Shown: positions 45,423 to 53,955 of the stretch, piece after piece | Numbering within the stretch: the first letter of the stretch is position 1 | Layout: every line of letters begins with the position of its first letter | Source: Chthonobacter albigriseus | GTDB lineage: Bacteria; Pseudomonadota; Alphaproteobacteria; Rhizobiales; Pleomorphomonadaceae | Direction of reading: 5' to 3' | DNA length: 64,000 bases | Assembly (NCBI RefSeq): GCF_013839445.1 | Contig: NZ_JACDIT010000011.1 | Location: 1 to 64,000 of the forward strand | The notes under the pieces: model-generated | Seen by the model: the letters and a program-made list of their open reading frames with translations, nothing else | The model's database searches: none | Told to the model about the DNA's origin: nothing | Made by a program: the position numbers and the translations under genes

Positions 45423-45745
45423 CAGTCCAACCCCGGATCAAGGTCCCCGAAAGAGCGCGAGCGGGCGAGCGGATCACCATCCGCACCCTGGTTTCCCATC
45501 CCATGGAATCCGGTCTGCGCGCCGATCAATCCGGCGGGCGGATCGCGCGGCGGATCCTCAACCGCTTCGTGTGCAGCTTCGAGGGCGAAGTGGTGTTGTC
45601 CTGCGAGCTGGAGCCGGCCATGGCGGCCAACCCCTATTTCGAGTTCACCGTCACCGTCACCCGCAGCGGCTCGTTCCGCTTCGAATGGCACGAGGACGGC
45701 GGAGCGGTGATCGAGGCCGAAGCGCACATCGAAGTCGACGATTGA
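45419..45745 (+). CDS. soxZ: SoxZ, partner of SoxY
   Basis: The 108-residue protein matches SoxZ throughout: RIKVPERARAGERITIRTLV, the SHPMESGLR loop, and FEFTVTVTRSGSFRFEW near the end. It has no signal peptide, as is usual because it is exported with SoxY. The ATGA overlap with soxY indicates coupled translation. It is followed after 98 bp by the cytochrome gene. Confidence 0.92.
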   Translation: MTVQPRIKVPERARAGERITIRTLVSHPMESGLRADQSGGRIARRILNRFVCSFEGEVVLSCELEPAMAANPYFEFTVTVTRSGSFRFEWHEDGGAVIEAEAHIEVDD

Positions 45746-45843
45746 GCTAAATGAAACTCGCCTCTGGCTGTCCACACGCGCTCGGGTATCATTCAGCTCG
45801 CCGCAGCGGATAACCAGCAGAAATGGCGGCAGGGGAGGGGCAC

Positions 45844-46149
45844 TTGCATTCCACGCATCTCGTCCGGGCAGCGCTGCTGTCCGTCGCGATGGTCCAGACC
45901 GTTTCCGGCGCCGCGCGCGCCGACGGCATGCCAATCGCCTATCTCGCGGAAACCTGCCACGCCTGCCACGGCAAAGGCGCCGGCCAAGGCATTCCCGCAC
46001 TGACCAGTCTCGCCGCCCCGCAGATTGCGGAAGCGGTGCGGGCCTACCGGGACGGAACCCGCAAGAACGCGGTCATGAACGCGGCCGCGTCCGGTCTGGA
46101 CGACGGCACCATCCGCGAACTCGCGGCCTACTTGGCTTCCAATCGATGA
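45844..46149 (+). CDS. Periplasmic monohaem cytochrome c, sulfide dehydrogenase subunit
   Basis: The roughly 101-residue protein has a signal peptide (ending ARA) and one CxxCH site (ETCHACHGK). The C-terminal half is a class I cytochrome core, but no obvious Met ligand loop stands out beyond the NAVMNAAA segment. It overlaps the flavoprotein gene by 4 bp, so it is the haem subunit (FccA/SoxE type) of the flavocytochrome. The start TTG at 45844 follows a GGGGAGGGG site; the ATG at 45823 is in frame. Confidence 0.8.
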   Translation: MHSTHLVRAALLSVAMVQTVSGAARADGMPIAYLAETCHACHGKGAGQGIPALTSLAAPQIAEAVRAYRDGTRKNAVMNAAASGLDDGTIRELAAYLASNR

Positions 46150-47417
46150 GCGCGGCCATGACACTCACCCGCCGCGGCTTCCTCGCCGCCGCCACGGCCA
46201 CGGCCGCCTCCCTCGCAGCGCCCGCCTTCGCGGCCGCGACGCCCCACGTGGTGATCGTCGGCGGTGGCGCCGGCGGCGCGACGGCCGCCGGGTTCATCCG
46301 CAGGCTGGCCGGCGACCGTGTCCGCGTCACGCTCGTCGAACCCTCGGCCACCTACATCACCTGCTTCTTCTCCAACTGGGTGATCGGCGGTCTTCGCACC
46401 ATGGCGGACATCACCCACGATTATGCCCGCCTTCCGGCATCGGGCATCGCCGTGGTGCAGGCGCGCGCGTCCCGGATCGACCGCGATGCCCGGTCCGTGG
46501 TGCTGGATGACGGCACGGCGATCGCCTACGACCGGCTGATCCTCTCGCCGGGCATCGACCTGCGATACGATGCCTTGCCCGGCTATACCGAAGCGGCGTC
46601 CGAGATCATGCCCCATGCCTGGAAGGCCGGACCGCAGACCGAATTGCTGAAGCGCCGGCTCGACGCCGTGAAGGACGGCGGTTCGATCGTCATGCTGGCG
46701 CCGGCCAATCCCTATCGCTGTCCGCCCGGTCCCTACGAGCGCGTGTCGCTGATGGCCCACGTCCTGAAGTCCACCGGTCGCACCAAGGCCCGCATCACGG
46801 TCCTCGACGCCAAGGAGAAGTTCTCCAAGCAGGCGCTGTTCCAGGAAGCCTGGGAACAGCTCTATCCCGGCATGGTGGAGTGGCTGCCCCCGAGCGTCCA
46901 CGGCGGCGTGGAGCGGGTGGACCCTGCGGGATCGTCGGTCGTTGCCGGCCTGGACACGTTCAAGGCCGACCTCGTCAACGTCATACCGCCGCAGCATGCC
47001 GGGGCCATCGCCCGCACGTCCGACCTGGCCAAGGATGGCTGGTGCCCGGTCGACGCCACCTCGATGCGGTCGGCGCTCGATGCCAACATCTTCGTCATCG
47101 GCGACGCCGCCTCGGCCGGAGAGATGCCCAAGTCGGCCTTTTCGGCGAACAGCCAGGCCAAGGTGGCGGGCGCCAACGTGCTCGCCGATCTCCTGGATTG
47201 GCCCCGACCCGATCCGCGCTTCTTCAACACCTGCTGGAGCCTGCTCGGCCCCGATGACGGCGTGAAGGTCGGCGCCCTCTATGCGCCCAAGGACGGCGCG
47301 ATCGCCTCCGCCTCCGGCTTCCTCAGCGCCCCCGGCGAGACGGCGGAGGAGCATCGCCGATCGGCGGCCGAGGCCGAGGCCTGGTACGCCAGCATCACGG
47401 CTGAGATGTTCGGCTGA
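46146..47417 (+). CDS. fccB: Flavocytochrome c sulfide dehydrogenase flavoprotein subunit
   Basis: The 423-residue protein has a Tat signal (TRRGFLAAATA), an FAD-binding motif VIVGGGAGGATAAGF (about residues 36-50) and a FCSD C-terminal domain. Conserved redox cysteines are in YITCFFSNWVIGG and NPYRCPPGPYER. It oxidises sulfide to polysulfide or sulfur and passes electrons to the cytochrome subunit. A perfect hairpin terminator follows. Confidence 0.9.
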   Translation: MSAAMTLTRRGFLAAATATAASLAAPAFAAATPHVVIVGGGAGGATAAGFIRRLAGDRVRVTLVEPSATYITCFFSNWVIGGLRTMADITHDYARLPASGIAVVQARASRIDRDARSVVLDDGTAIAYDRLILSPGIDLRYDALPGYTEAASEIMPHAWKAGPQTELLKRRLDAVKDGGSIVMLAPANPYRCPPGPYERVSLMAHVLKSTGRTKARITVLDAKEKFSKQALFQEAWEQLYPGMVEWLPPSVHGGVERVDPAGSSVVAGLDTFKADLVNVIPPQHAGAIARTSDLAKDGWCPVDATSMRSALDANIFVIGDAASAGEMPKSAFSANSQAKVAGANVLADLLDWPRPDPRFFNTCWSLLGPDDGVKVGALYAPKDGAIASASGFLSAPGETAEEHRRSAAEAEAWYASITAEMFG

Positions 47418-47423
47418 AACGAC

Positions 47424-47453
47424 GAACGCCCGGCGGTACACCGCCGGGCGTTC
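47424..47453. terminator. Bidirectional terminator between fccB and the cytochrome c gene
   Basis: A 13-bp perfect stem (GAACGCCCGGCGG with CCGCCGGGCGTTC) and a TACA loop lie between the two convergent genes. There is no T-tract, but symmetry and position fit shared use. Confidence 0.65.
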
Positions 47454-47476
47454 GAAGATCCGCTGTTGCGGACGGA

Positions 47477-47860
47477 TTACTTGAAGGTGGCGAGATAGGC
47501 GATCACGTCGGCCAGTTCGTCGTCCTTCTTGAGGCCGGCAAAGGCCATCTTCGTCCCGGGCGCGAAGGCCTTGGGGTTCTTCAGCCATTCGGTCAGGGTC
47601 GCTTCGTCCCAGACCTTGCCGGCGTCGCCCATTTCCTTCAGGACCTTGGAGAACTGGTAGTCTGCCGGATGGGCGCCGATCTTGCTGCCCACGACGCCGT
47701 TCAGCGCCGGACCGACCTTGTTCTTGGCGCCTTCGCCAACCGCATGGCAGGCCTGGCACTTCTTGAAGACCTTCTCTCCCTTGGCCGCATCGCCGGCGGC
47801 GTGGGCTGCGGTCGCAAAGCCGGCAATGAGCACAGCGGTGAGAACCAAGCTCTTCTTCAT
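47477..47860 (-). CDS. Class I cytochrome c (c2/c550 type)
   Basis: The 127-residue periplasmic protein has a signal peptide (about residues 1-21, ending AHA), the haem site KKCQACHAV and the Met ligand region PGTKMAFAGL. The GPALNGVVGSKIGAHP stretch is typical of mitochondrial-type c2 cytochromes. It is a likely electron acceptor for the sulfide dehydrogenase or the respiratory chain. The ATG follows GGAAGGG. It is a single gene. Confidence 0.92.
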   Translation of the reverse strand: MKKSLVLTAVLIAGFATAAHAAGDAAKGEKVFKKCQACHAVGEGAKNKVGPALNGVVGSKIGAHPADYQFSKVLKEMGDAGKVWDEATLTEWLKNPKAFAPGTKMAFAGLKKDDELADVIAYLATFK

Positions 47861-48214
47861 GCTAACCCTTCCTTTGTTCCTCCGGGCGTCCCGGATAGTG
47901 TGGCTTCTTGGCGTGGCAATCTATTGCACAAGCAAGATGAACGCGCGATGAGCAGAACTGTTCGACCTTCTCCTCGCGACAGTTCCATCCGAGCCTTCGT
48001 AGCGGGCCGCGGATGAAAATAGGCGACGCCGCGCCCTGCGTGAAATCGAATTCCGCGGGTGCGGCAATTGATCCTTTCGCGGTTCGTGTCGACGTCTATC
48101 ACGACCGGGTGGCCCGGAACGACATCGGGTCGACTGCGTAGGCCGAGCCTCGATCCCGGTTGCCCAAGTCCCTGAAACGTGCGAGCGGACGAGTAAGCAC
48201 CCGCCCAACGCCCG
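47861..48214. other. 354-bp intergenic region between the cytochrome c gene and cbiB
   Basis: The region must contain the divergent promoters of the cytochrome gene and cbiB. I see no cobalamin riboswitch motifs, no coding frame with a ribosome binding site and no convincing promoter hexamers. Confidence 0.6.
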
Positions 48215-49204
48215 ATGACCATGGCCTTCGAGACAAATCTCGCCATTCTTCTCCTCGCACTCGCCGTCGAAGCCGCCGTCGGATATCCAGCGCGCCTCTA
48301 CGCCGCCGTCGGGCACCCGGTCACCTGGATGGGCGCGCTGATTGCTCGGTTGGACGGCGCCCTCAACGATCCGGCGGACAGTTTCACACGGCGACGCCTT
48401 GCCGGCGTTGCGGCACTTGTCGTCCTGCTGCTCGCCACAACGGCGATCACTGCCGCGCTCACCGCCGTGCTCAATTCCGCGGGGTGGATCGGGACATTCA
48501 TCCTCCTCCCGGTCGTCGCCTCCAGCCTTCTCGCCCAGCGCAGCCTCCACGAGCACGTCGCCCGCGTCCGCGACGACCTGCGCAGCGGCGGTCTCGCCGG
48601 TGGACGCGAAGCCGTGTCGATGATCGTCGGCCGCAACCCGGCTTACCTCGACGAGGCCGGCGTCTGCCGAGCCGCCATCGAGAGCCTCGCCGAGAACTTT
48701 TCCGACGGCATCACCGCGCCGGCCTTCTGGACGGCGGTCCTCGGCCTGCCCGGCGGTGCCGTCTACAAGGCCGTCAACACCGCCGACTCGATGATCGGCC
48801 ACAAGACCGAGCGCCATCACGCCTTCGGCTGGGCGTCTGCAAGGTTGGACGATCTGGTCAATCTACCCGCTTCGCGTTTGACCGCGCTGCTGGTGGTCCT
48901 CGCGGCGCTCGGACCCTCAACGTCCGCCGCCGGCGCAGCCCGCGCCGTTTGGCGCGACGCGAGCAGGCATCGATCGCCGAACGCAGGCTGGCCGGAGGCG
49001 GCCTTCGCTGGCGCGCTCGGCCTCAGCCTGGCCGGCCCGCGGGTCTACGGCGAGACGCGGATCGAGGACCACACCATGGGCGACGGCCGGCGCGAGGCAA
49101 CGGCCGACGACATCGACCGGGCGCTCCGCCTTTATCGTCGTTCCCTGGTTCTCCTGTTCGCGGTCTTCGCCCTGCCGCTCGCCGTCAGCCTCGCCCTTCG
49201 CTGA
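48215..49204 (+). CDS. cbiB: Adenosylcobinamide-phosphate synthase CbiB (CobD)
   Basis: The 329-residue membrane protein has about six membrane segments and the conserved stretches [22 protein letters not shown] and [15 protein letters not shown]. It attaches aminopropanol phosphate to adenosylcobyric acid. The start is the ATG at 48215 or 48221. Its end overlaps cobQ on the other strand by 20 bp, so the two genes are convergent. Confidence 0.93.
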   Translation: MTMAFETNLAILLLALAVEAAVGYPARLYAAVGHPVTWMGALIARLDGALNDPADSFTRRRLAGVAALVVLLLATTAITAALTAVLNSAGWIGTFILLPVVASSLLAQRSLHEHVARVRDDLRSGGLAGGREAVSMIVGRNPAYLDEAGVCRAAIESLAENFSDGITAPAFWTAVLGLPGGAVYKAVNTADSMIGHKTERHHAFGWASARLDDLVNLPASRLTALLVVLAALGPSTSAAGAARAVWRDASRHRSPNAGWPEAAFAGALGLSLAGPRVYGETRIEDHTMGDGRREATADDIDRALRLYRRSLVLLFAVFALPLAVSLALR

Positions 49205-50651
49205 TCGCCAGCAACGATTCGCAGTTCACATGCCGCTCCAGATGGTCGGCGAGCCGATCGAGCACCGCGTCGATCCGCGTCTCGTAGTCGAGGTCGCTTG
49301 TCCGCGCGCCCATCCAGGCCAGCAGCCGCCGCCGCTGCCCGTCGTGAGCGAACAGCCCGTGGCAGTAGGTGCCGAACACCCGTCCGTCCGCTGAGACCGC
49401 GCCTTCCTCCACACCCTCCACCCGGGCGAACGGCCGCGCGCGGTCCGGACCTTCCGTGACGCCGATGTGCATCTCGTAGCCGGTGAACGGTGTCTCGTCG
49501 GGCAGGCTGACCCCGGTCACCGGCGACAGGCGCTTCGTCCCGCCCATCCGCGTCACCACGTCGATCAGGCCGAGACCGGGCACGGACCTCGGCGCGCCTT
49601 CGATGCCCTCGGGATCCTCGATCCGCCGCCCCAGCATCTGGTAGCCGCCGCAAAGACCGATCACCCGCCCGCCCTGGCGGACGTGCGCTGCGATGTCGAT
49701 GTCCCACCCGGCATCACGCAGGGCCTGGAGGTCGTCGATGGTTGCCTTGGAGCCGGGCAGCAACACCACGTCCGCGGCACGGGGCAGGGGGCGCCCCACT
49801 TCGACGAGGTCGATGCGAACCCCCGGCTCCTGGCGCAGCGGGTCCAGATCGTCGAAGTTCGAGATCCGCGGCAGCACGGGCACGGCGATCAGAACCGCGT
49901 CCCCGGCCGCCGCGTCGGCACGGCTGCGCAGGCCGAGCGCGTCTTCGGCTGGCAGCAGCCCAGCGTCCGGGAAGTACGGCACGATGCCGAGCCCCGTCCA
50001 GCCGGTCCGCTCCTCCACGATCCGCATTCCCTCCGCGAACAGCGAAGCGTCGCCGCGGAAGCGATTGACGAGAAACCCGCGGACCAACGCGGCGTCCTCC
50101 GCCTCCATCACCGCCTTGGTGCCGACGAGGCTGGCGATCACGCCGCCCCGGTCGATGTCGCCGACGATCACCACCGGCGTTTCGGTCGCCCGGGCGAACC
50201 CCATGTTGGCGATGTCGCCGGCCCGCAGGTTCACCTCGGCCGCCGACCCCGCGCCCTCCACGATCACCAGGTCGGCCTCGTCCGAGAGCCGGCCGAAGCT
50301 GTCGAGCACCGAGGCCATTAGCTTCGGCTTCCACGACTGGTACTCGCGGGCCTTGGCGGTTCCCACCATGCGCCCCTGGACGACGACCTGCGAGCCGATC
50401 TCGCTCTGCGGTTTCAGGAGCACCGGGTTCATGTGGACGGACGTCGCCACACCGGCGGCGCGGGCCTGGAGCGCCTGCGCCCGGCCGATCTCGCCGCCGT
50501 CGGCGGTGGCTGCCGCGTTGTTCGACATGTTCTGCGGCTTGAACGGCCGCACGCGGAACCCCCGCCGCGCGAACAGCCGGCACAGGCCGGCCACCAGCAG
50601 CGATTTGCCGACGTCCGAACCGGTGCCCTGGAGCATCACGCGGCGGGTCAT
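49185..50651 (-). CDS. cobQ: Cobyric acid synthase CobQ
   Basis: The 488-residue enzyme amidates four side chains of adenosylcobyrinic acid diamide. It has an N-terminal ATP-binding part ([25 protein letters not shown]) and a type I glutamine amidotransferase part with the nucleophile Cys in [10 protein letters not shown] and the His in YCHGLF. The ATG overlaps the cobO stop (ATGA), so cobO-cobQ is an operon. Confidence 0.95.
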   Translation of the reverse strand: MTRRVMLQGTGSDVGKSLLVAGLCRLFARRGFRVRPFKPQNMSNNAAATADGGEIGRAQALQARAAGVATSVHMNPVLLKPQSEIGSQVVVQGRMVGTAKAREYQSWKPKLMASVLDSFGRLSDEADLVIVEGAGSAAEVNLRAGDIANMGFARATETPVVIVGDIDRGGVIASLVGTKAVMEAEDAALVRGFLVNRFRGDASLFAEGMRIVEERTGWTGLGIVPYFPDAGLLPAEDALGLRSRADAAAGDAVLIAVPVLPRISNFDDLDPLRQEPGVRIDLVEVGRPLPRAADVVLLPGSKATIDDLQALRDAGWDIDIAAHVRQGGRVIGLCGGYQMLGRRIEDPEGIEGAPRSVPGLGLIDVVTRMGGTKRLSPVTGVSLPDETPFTGYEMHIGVTEGPDRARPFARVEGVEEGAVSADGRVFGTYCHGLFAHDGQRRRLLAWMGARTSDLDYETRIDAVLDRLADHLERHVNCESLLAISEGRG

Positions 50652-51271
50652 CAGAACTCGATTCCCTGCTGCGCCTTCACCCCGGCCGCGAAGTGGTGCT
50701 TCACCAGCGTCATCTCTGTCACGAGGTCCGCCGCCTCGATCAGCTCCGGCTTGGCATTCCGCCCCGTCACGACCACATGGAGGTCCGGCCGCCGGGCCTT
50801 GAGGGCGGCGACCACGTCGGAAAGCGGCAGGTGTTCGTAGCGCAGGGAGATGTTGAGCTCGTCCAGGATCAACAGGCGAAGCTGCGGATCGGCCATCAGG
50901 TCGAGCGCCACCGACCACGCCTTCTCCGCCGCCGCGACGTCCCGTCCGCGGTCCTGCGTTTCCCAGGTGAAGCCCTCGCCGAGCGTGTACCACGCGACGT
51001 CGCCCAGCTTTTCCAGGATCTTCCGCTCGCCGGTCTCCCAGGCGCCCTTGCCGAACTGCACGACGCCGATCTTCCAGCCGTGCCCGAGCGCGCGGACGGC
51101 AAGACCGAAGGCGGCCGTCGATTTTCCCTTGCCCGGCCCTGTGTTGACCATCAGCAGCCCCTTTTCCGCGATGGGCTTGGAGGCGACCTCGGCATCCTGG
51201 ACGGCCTTGCGCTTGGCCATCTTGGCGCGATGGCGCTCGGCATCCTCGGGGGAGGGAACTGGCTCGGACAC
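50651..51271 (-). CDS. cobO: Cob(I)yrinic acid a,c-diamide adenosyltransferase CobO
   Basis: The 206-residue protein has the P-loop [14 protein letters not shown] (about residues 43-56) and the [10 protein letters not shown] motif of the CobA/CobO/BtuR family. It adds the adenosyl group to cobalt. I chose the GTG at 51271, giving [14 protein letters not shown] as in relatives, with GAGAAGG upstream; an ATG at 51289 is also in frame. cobQ overlaps its end. It is divergent from the riboswitch-controlled operon. Confidence 0.93.
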   Translation of the reverse strand: MSEPVPSPEDAERHRAKMAKRKAVQDAEVASKPIAEKGLLMVNTGPGKGKSTAAFGLAVRALGHGWKIGVVQFGKGAWETGERKILEKLGDVAWYTLGEGFTWETQDRGRDVAAAEKAWSVALDLMADPQLRLLILDELNISLRYEHLPLSDVVAALKARRPDLHVVVTGRNAKPELIEAADLVTEMTLVKHHFAAGVKAQQGIEF

Positions 51272-51383
51272 GGGATGGCACCTTCTCATGCGATCTGACG
51301 GGGGTATCGCACGCCGGGCGGTCAGCCGAAAGAGTCGCTGTGCTCCGCGTTGACTTCGCCGCGGCAAACGGCCAAACATCAGG

Positions 51384-51570
51384 GCGACGGTCCTTCGCCC
51401 TCGAAGGTGAAAAGGGAATGCGGTCGGTCCTCGGAAACGGAGATCGGTTACTCCGCAGCTGCCCCCGCAACTGTGAACGGGAAGTCGGGTGCCACATGCC
51501 ACTGGTCTATCGGGAGACCGGGAAGGCGGCGTCCGGCGGTGATCCGCGAGCCAGGAGACCTGCCGTCGTA
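51384..51570 (+). ncRNA. Cobalamin (AdoCbl) riboswitch
   Basis: The element is bounded by a closing helix (GCGACGG at 51384-51390 with CCGTCGT). Within it are a GAAAAGGGAA-like stretch, the AGCTGCCCCCGCAACTGT loop (about 51459-51476), GCCACTGG (51498-51505), CGGGAAGGC and the B12-box type GAGCCAGGAGACCTGCC. It lies 44 bp before cbtB. It should repress cobalt uptake and cobalamin synthesis genes when the cofactor is plentiful. Confidence 0.95.
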
Positions 51571-51613
51571 GGTTGAACCCGCATCCGCCGGTGGGGCGGA
51601 GAGGAGTGACGAA

Positions 51614-51799
51614 ATGAACACGACGCTGAATTCTGCGGCTTCCTCCGCCGTCAAGGTGAAGAGCGACGTCCGGACCGCCGCGCTGCTGGCTCTGATCGCC
51701 GGCATCGGCCTGGTCTTCACGACCGGCTTCGCTCATCCCGAGCTGCTCCACAATGCCGCCCACGACTGGCGGCATTCGATGAGCTTCCCCTGTCACTGA
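51614..51799 (+). CDS. cbtB: Cobalt transporter small subunit CbtB
   Basis: The 61-residue protein has one membrane helix (about residues 22-42) followed by a His-rich tail (HPELLHNAAHDWRHSMSFPCH, shown in part) typical of CbtB. With CbtA it forms a predicted cobalt importer controlled by B12 riboswitches. GGAGAGGAGTG precedes the ATG. Confidence 0.9.
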   Translation: MNTTLNSAASSAVKVKSDVRTAALLALIAGIGLVFTTGFAHPELLHNAAHDWRHSMSFPCH

Positions 51800-51809
51800 C
51801 CGCGCTGAC

Positions 51810-52517
51810 ATGCTGAAGCGTGTATTGCTGGTCGGCCTTTTGGCCGGCCTGGCGGCGGGGCTTGCGATGGCGGTCCTGCAGCACTTCACCACCGTTCCGC
51901 TGATCATGGCGGCCGAGGCCTACGAAGCTGCGCCGGCCGGCGTTGCAACCGAGCCTGCGCCCGCCGCAACCGGCCACGACCACGGCGCGATGGGCCACGA
52001 GCACGGCGGCTCCGCCTGGATGCCCGCTGACGGCCTGGAGCGGACCCTCTCCACCACGGTCGCGACCGTCGTCTCGGTGATGGGCTTCGCGCTGGTGCTG
52101 ATCGCGGTGCTGCTGCTGGCCGGCGAGGAGATCACGCCCACGCGCGCGCTGGCCTATGCCGCCGCTGGCTTCGCCTCGACGGGGCTTGCGACCGCACTCG
52201 GCCTGGCGCCCGAACTGCCCGGCAGTGCTGCCGCAGACCTGGTCGACCGCCAGCTTTGGTGGGGTGCGACCGTGCTCGCCACCGCCCTGGCGCTCTATCT
52301 CCTGATCCGGGCAAAGCCGTTCTGGGCCAAGCCGGTCGGCGTCCTGCTGCTGGTCGCTCCGCATGTCGTCGGCGCCCCGCATCCGGACGGCTACGCCAGC
52401 GTCGCCCCGGCCGAACTCGCCGCCCACTTCGCCTCGGCCTCGCTCGCCGTTCATGCCGTCATGTGGGCGCTGGTCGGCGCTTCGGTCGGCTTTTTCTGGC
52501 AGCGGGTCCGCGCCTGA
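51810..52517 (+). CDS. cbtA: Cobalt transporter subunit CbtA
   Basis: The 235-residue polytopic protein has about five membrane helices and a periplasmic or cytoplasmic loop rich in His (GHDHGAMGHEHGG, about residues 55-67), plus a late APHPDGYASVAP segment. It is paired with cbtB 10 bp upstream. Cobalt transport is the predicted role from B12-riboswitch association in many genomes. Confidence 0.9.
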   Translation: MLKRVLLVGLLAGLAAGLAMAVLQHFTTVPLIMAAEAYEAAPAGVATEPAPAATGHDHGAMGHEHGGSAWMPADGLERTLSTTVATVVSVMGFALVLIAVLLLAGEEITPTRALAYAAAGFASTGLATALGLAPELPGSAAADLVDRQLWWGATVLATALALYLLIRAKPFWAKPVGVLLLVAPHVVGAPHPDGYASVAPAELAAHFASASLAVHAVMWALVGASVGFFWQRVRA

Positions 52518-52528
52518 CGGAGGTCGCC

Positions 52529-52906
52529 ATGACCGTGACCGTCTACGTCTGCACCACCTGCCGCCGGGAGGACGACCCGGCGGACGGCCCGCGCGGCGGC
52601 GCCACGCTTGCCGCCGCCCTGGCAGCCGGCAATGAGGCCGCCGGCTCGCCCGTGGCGGTCGTGCCGGTGGAATGCCTCAGCGTTTGCAAGCGCCCGGTCA
52701 CCATCGGCTTCGCCGCGCCGGGCAAATGGACCTACGTCTACGGCGACTTTGCGCCCGACGCGGCGGACGCGATCCTCTCCGCCGCCGCCCAGTACGCCGA
52801 CGCACCGGACGGGCTGATCCCCTGGCGGGAGCGTCCCGAACACTTGAAGCGCGGCGTCGTCGCGCGGCTTCCCCCCGTCCTTCCGCTTCCCGAGGCTGCC
52901 GAATGA
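52529..52906 (+). CDS. DUF1636 metal-binding protein
   Basis: The 125-residue protein has CTTC at residues 8-11 and the pattern ECLSVCKRP at about 50-58, a four-cysteine arrangement like thioredoxin-fold [2Fe-2S] ferredoxins. The family function is unknown. It lies between cbtA and cobW, overlapping cobW by 4 bp, so it is part of the cobalt/cobalamin operon; a cobalt chaperone or electron carrier is possible (inference). Confidence 0.85.
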   Translation: MTVTVYVCTTCRREDDPADGPRGGATLAAALAAGNEAAGSPVAVVPVECLSVCKRPVTIGFAAPGKWTYVYGDFAPDAADAILSAAAQYADAPDGLIPWRERPEHLKRGVVARLPPVLPLPEAAE

Positions 52907-53937
52907 ATGCCTTCGCCAAGATCCCCGTCACCATCGTCACCGGCTTTCTCGGAGCCGGCAAGACGACGCTGATTCGCCACGTGCTGGAGAACGCCAAGGG
53001 CCGGCGCCTGGCGCTGATCGTCAACGAGTTCGGCGACGTCGGCGTGGACGGCGAGATCCTGCGCTCGTGCGGCATCGAGAGCTGCCCCGAGGAGAATATC
53101 GTCGAACTCGCCAACGGCTGCCTCTGCTGCACCGTGGCCGACGACTTCATCCCGGCCATCGAGGCCCTCATCGCCCACGAGAAGCGGCCGGAGCACATCA
53201 TCGTGGAAACAAGCGGGCTGGCGCTGCCCAAGCCGCTGGTGAAGGCTTTCGACTGGCCGGAGGTCCGCGCCCGACTGACGGTGGACGGCGTGATTGCCGT
53301 GGTGGACGCCGCCGCCGTCGCGGCCGGCCGCTTCGCCGACGATCCGGAAGCCGTGCTCGCCCAGCGAGAGGCCGATGCCTCGGTGGAGCACGACAACCCG
53401 CTGGAGGAGGTCTACGAGGACCAGCTTCTCTGCGCCGACCTCGTGGTGCTCAACAAGTCCGACCTGCTCGACGCCGCCGAGATCACCCGGGTGACCGGCG
53501 AGATCACCGGAGCGCTGCCGCGGGCCGTCAAGCTGGTCTCCACCGAGGAGGGCCGGATCGATCCGGCGCTCCTGCTCGGCATCGCCGCGGCCGCCGAAGA
53601 CGACCTCGCCAACCGTCCCTCCCACCACGACGCCGAGCCGGACCACGACCACGACGACTTCGACAGCTTCGTCGTCGACCTGCCGGCGAGCGCCGATCCC
53701 GCCGCGCTGATCGACCGGCTGAAATCGGCTGCCGAGAACCATGACGTGCTGCGGATCAAGGGCTTCGTCGACGTCGAGGGCAAGCCGATGCGGCTCCTCG
53801 TCCAGGGCGTCGGTGCCCGGTTCCGCCAGCATTTCGACCGGGCCTGGAAGCCCGGCGAGGAACGCCGGACCCGGCTGGTCGTGATCGGCCAGAAGGGGCT
53901 GGACCAGGCCGCCGTGACCCGGGCGATCACAACCTGA
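52903..53937 (+). CDS. cobW: CobW GTPase
   Basis: The 344-residue G3E-family GTPase has the P-loop GFLGAGKTT, the metal site CLCCT, the NKSD base-recognition motif and a His/Asp loop (HHDAEPDHDHDD) before the C-terminal CobW domain. It is thought to load cobalt into the chelatase. The ATG overlaps the DUF1636 stop, and cobN follows. Confidence 0.95.
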   Translation: MNAFAKIPVTIVTGFLGAGKTTLIRHVLENAKGRRLALIVNEFGDVGVDGEILRSCGIESCPEENIVELANGCLCCTVADDFIPAIEALIAHEKRPEHIIVETSGLALPKPLVKAFDWPEVRARLTVDGVIAVVDAAAVAAGRFADDPEAVLAQREADASVEHDNPLEEVYEDQLLCADLVVLNKSDLLDAAEITRVTGEITGALPRAVKLVSTEEGRIDPALLLGIAAAAEDDLANRPSHHDAEPDHDHDDFDSFVVDLPASADPAALIDRLKSAAENHDVLRIKGFVDVEGKPMRLLVQGVGARFRQHFDRAWKPGEERRTRLVVIGQKGLDQAAVTRAITT

Positions 53938-53955
53938 CGCCGGAAGGATACAACC

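Noticed and set aside
47861-48214. Possible second cobalamin riboswitch before cbiB
   Set aside because: None of the conserved elements (GCCACTG, AGACCTGCC-like box, closing helix) is present.
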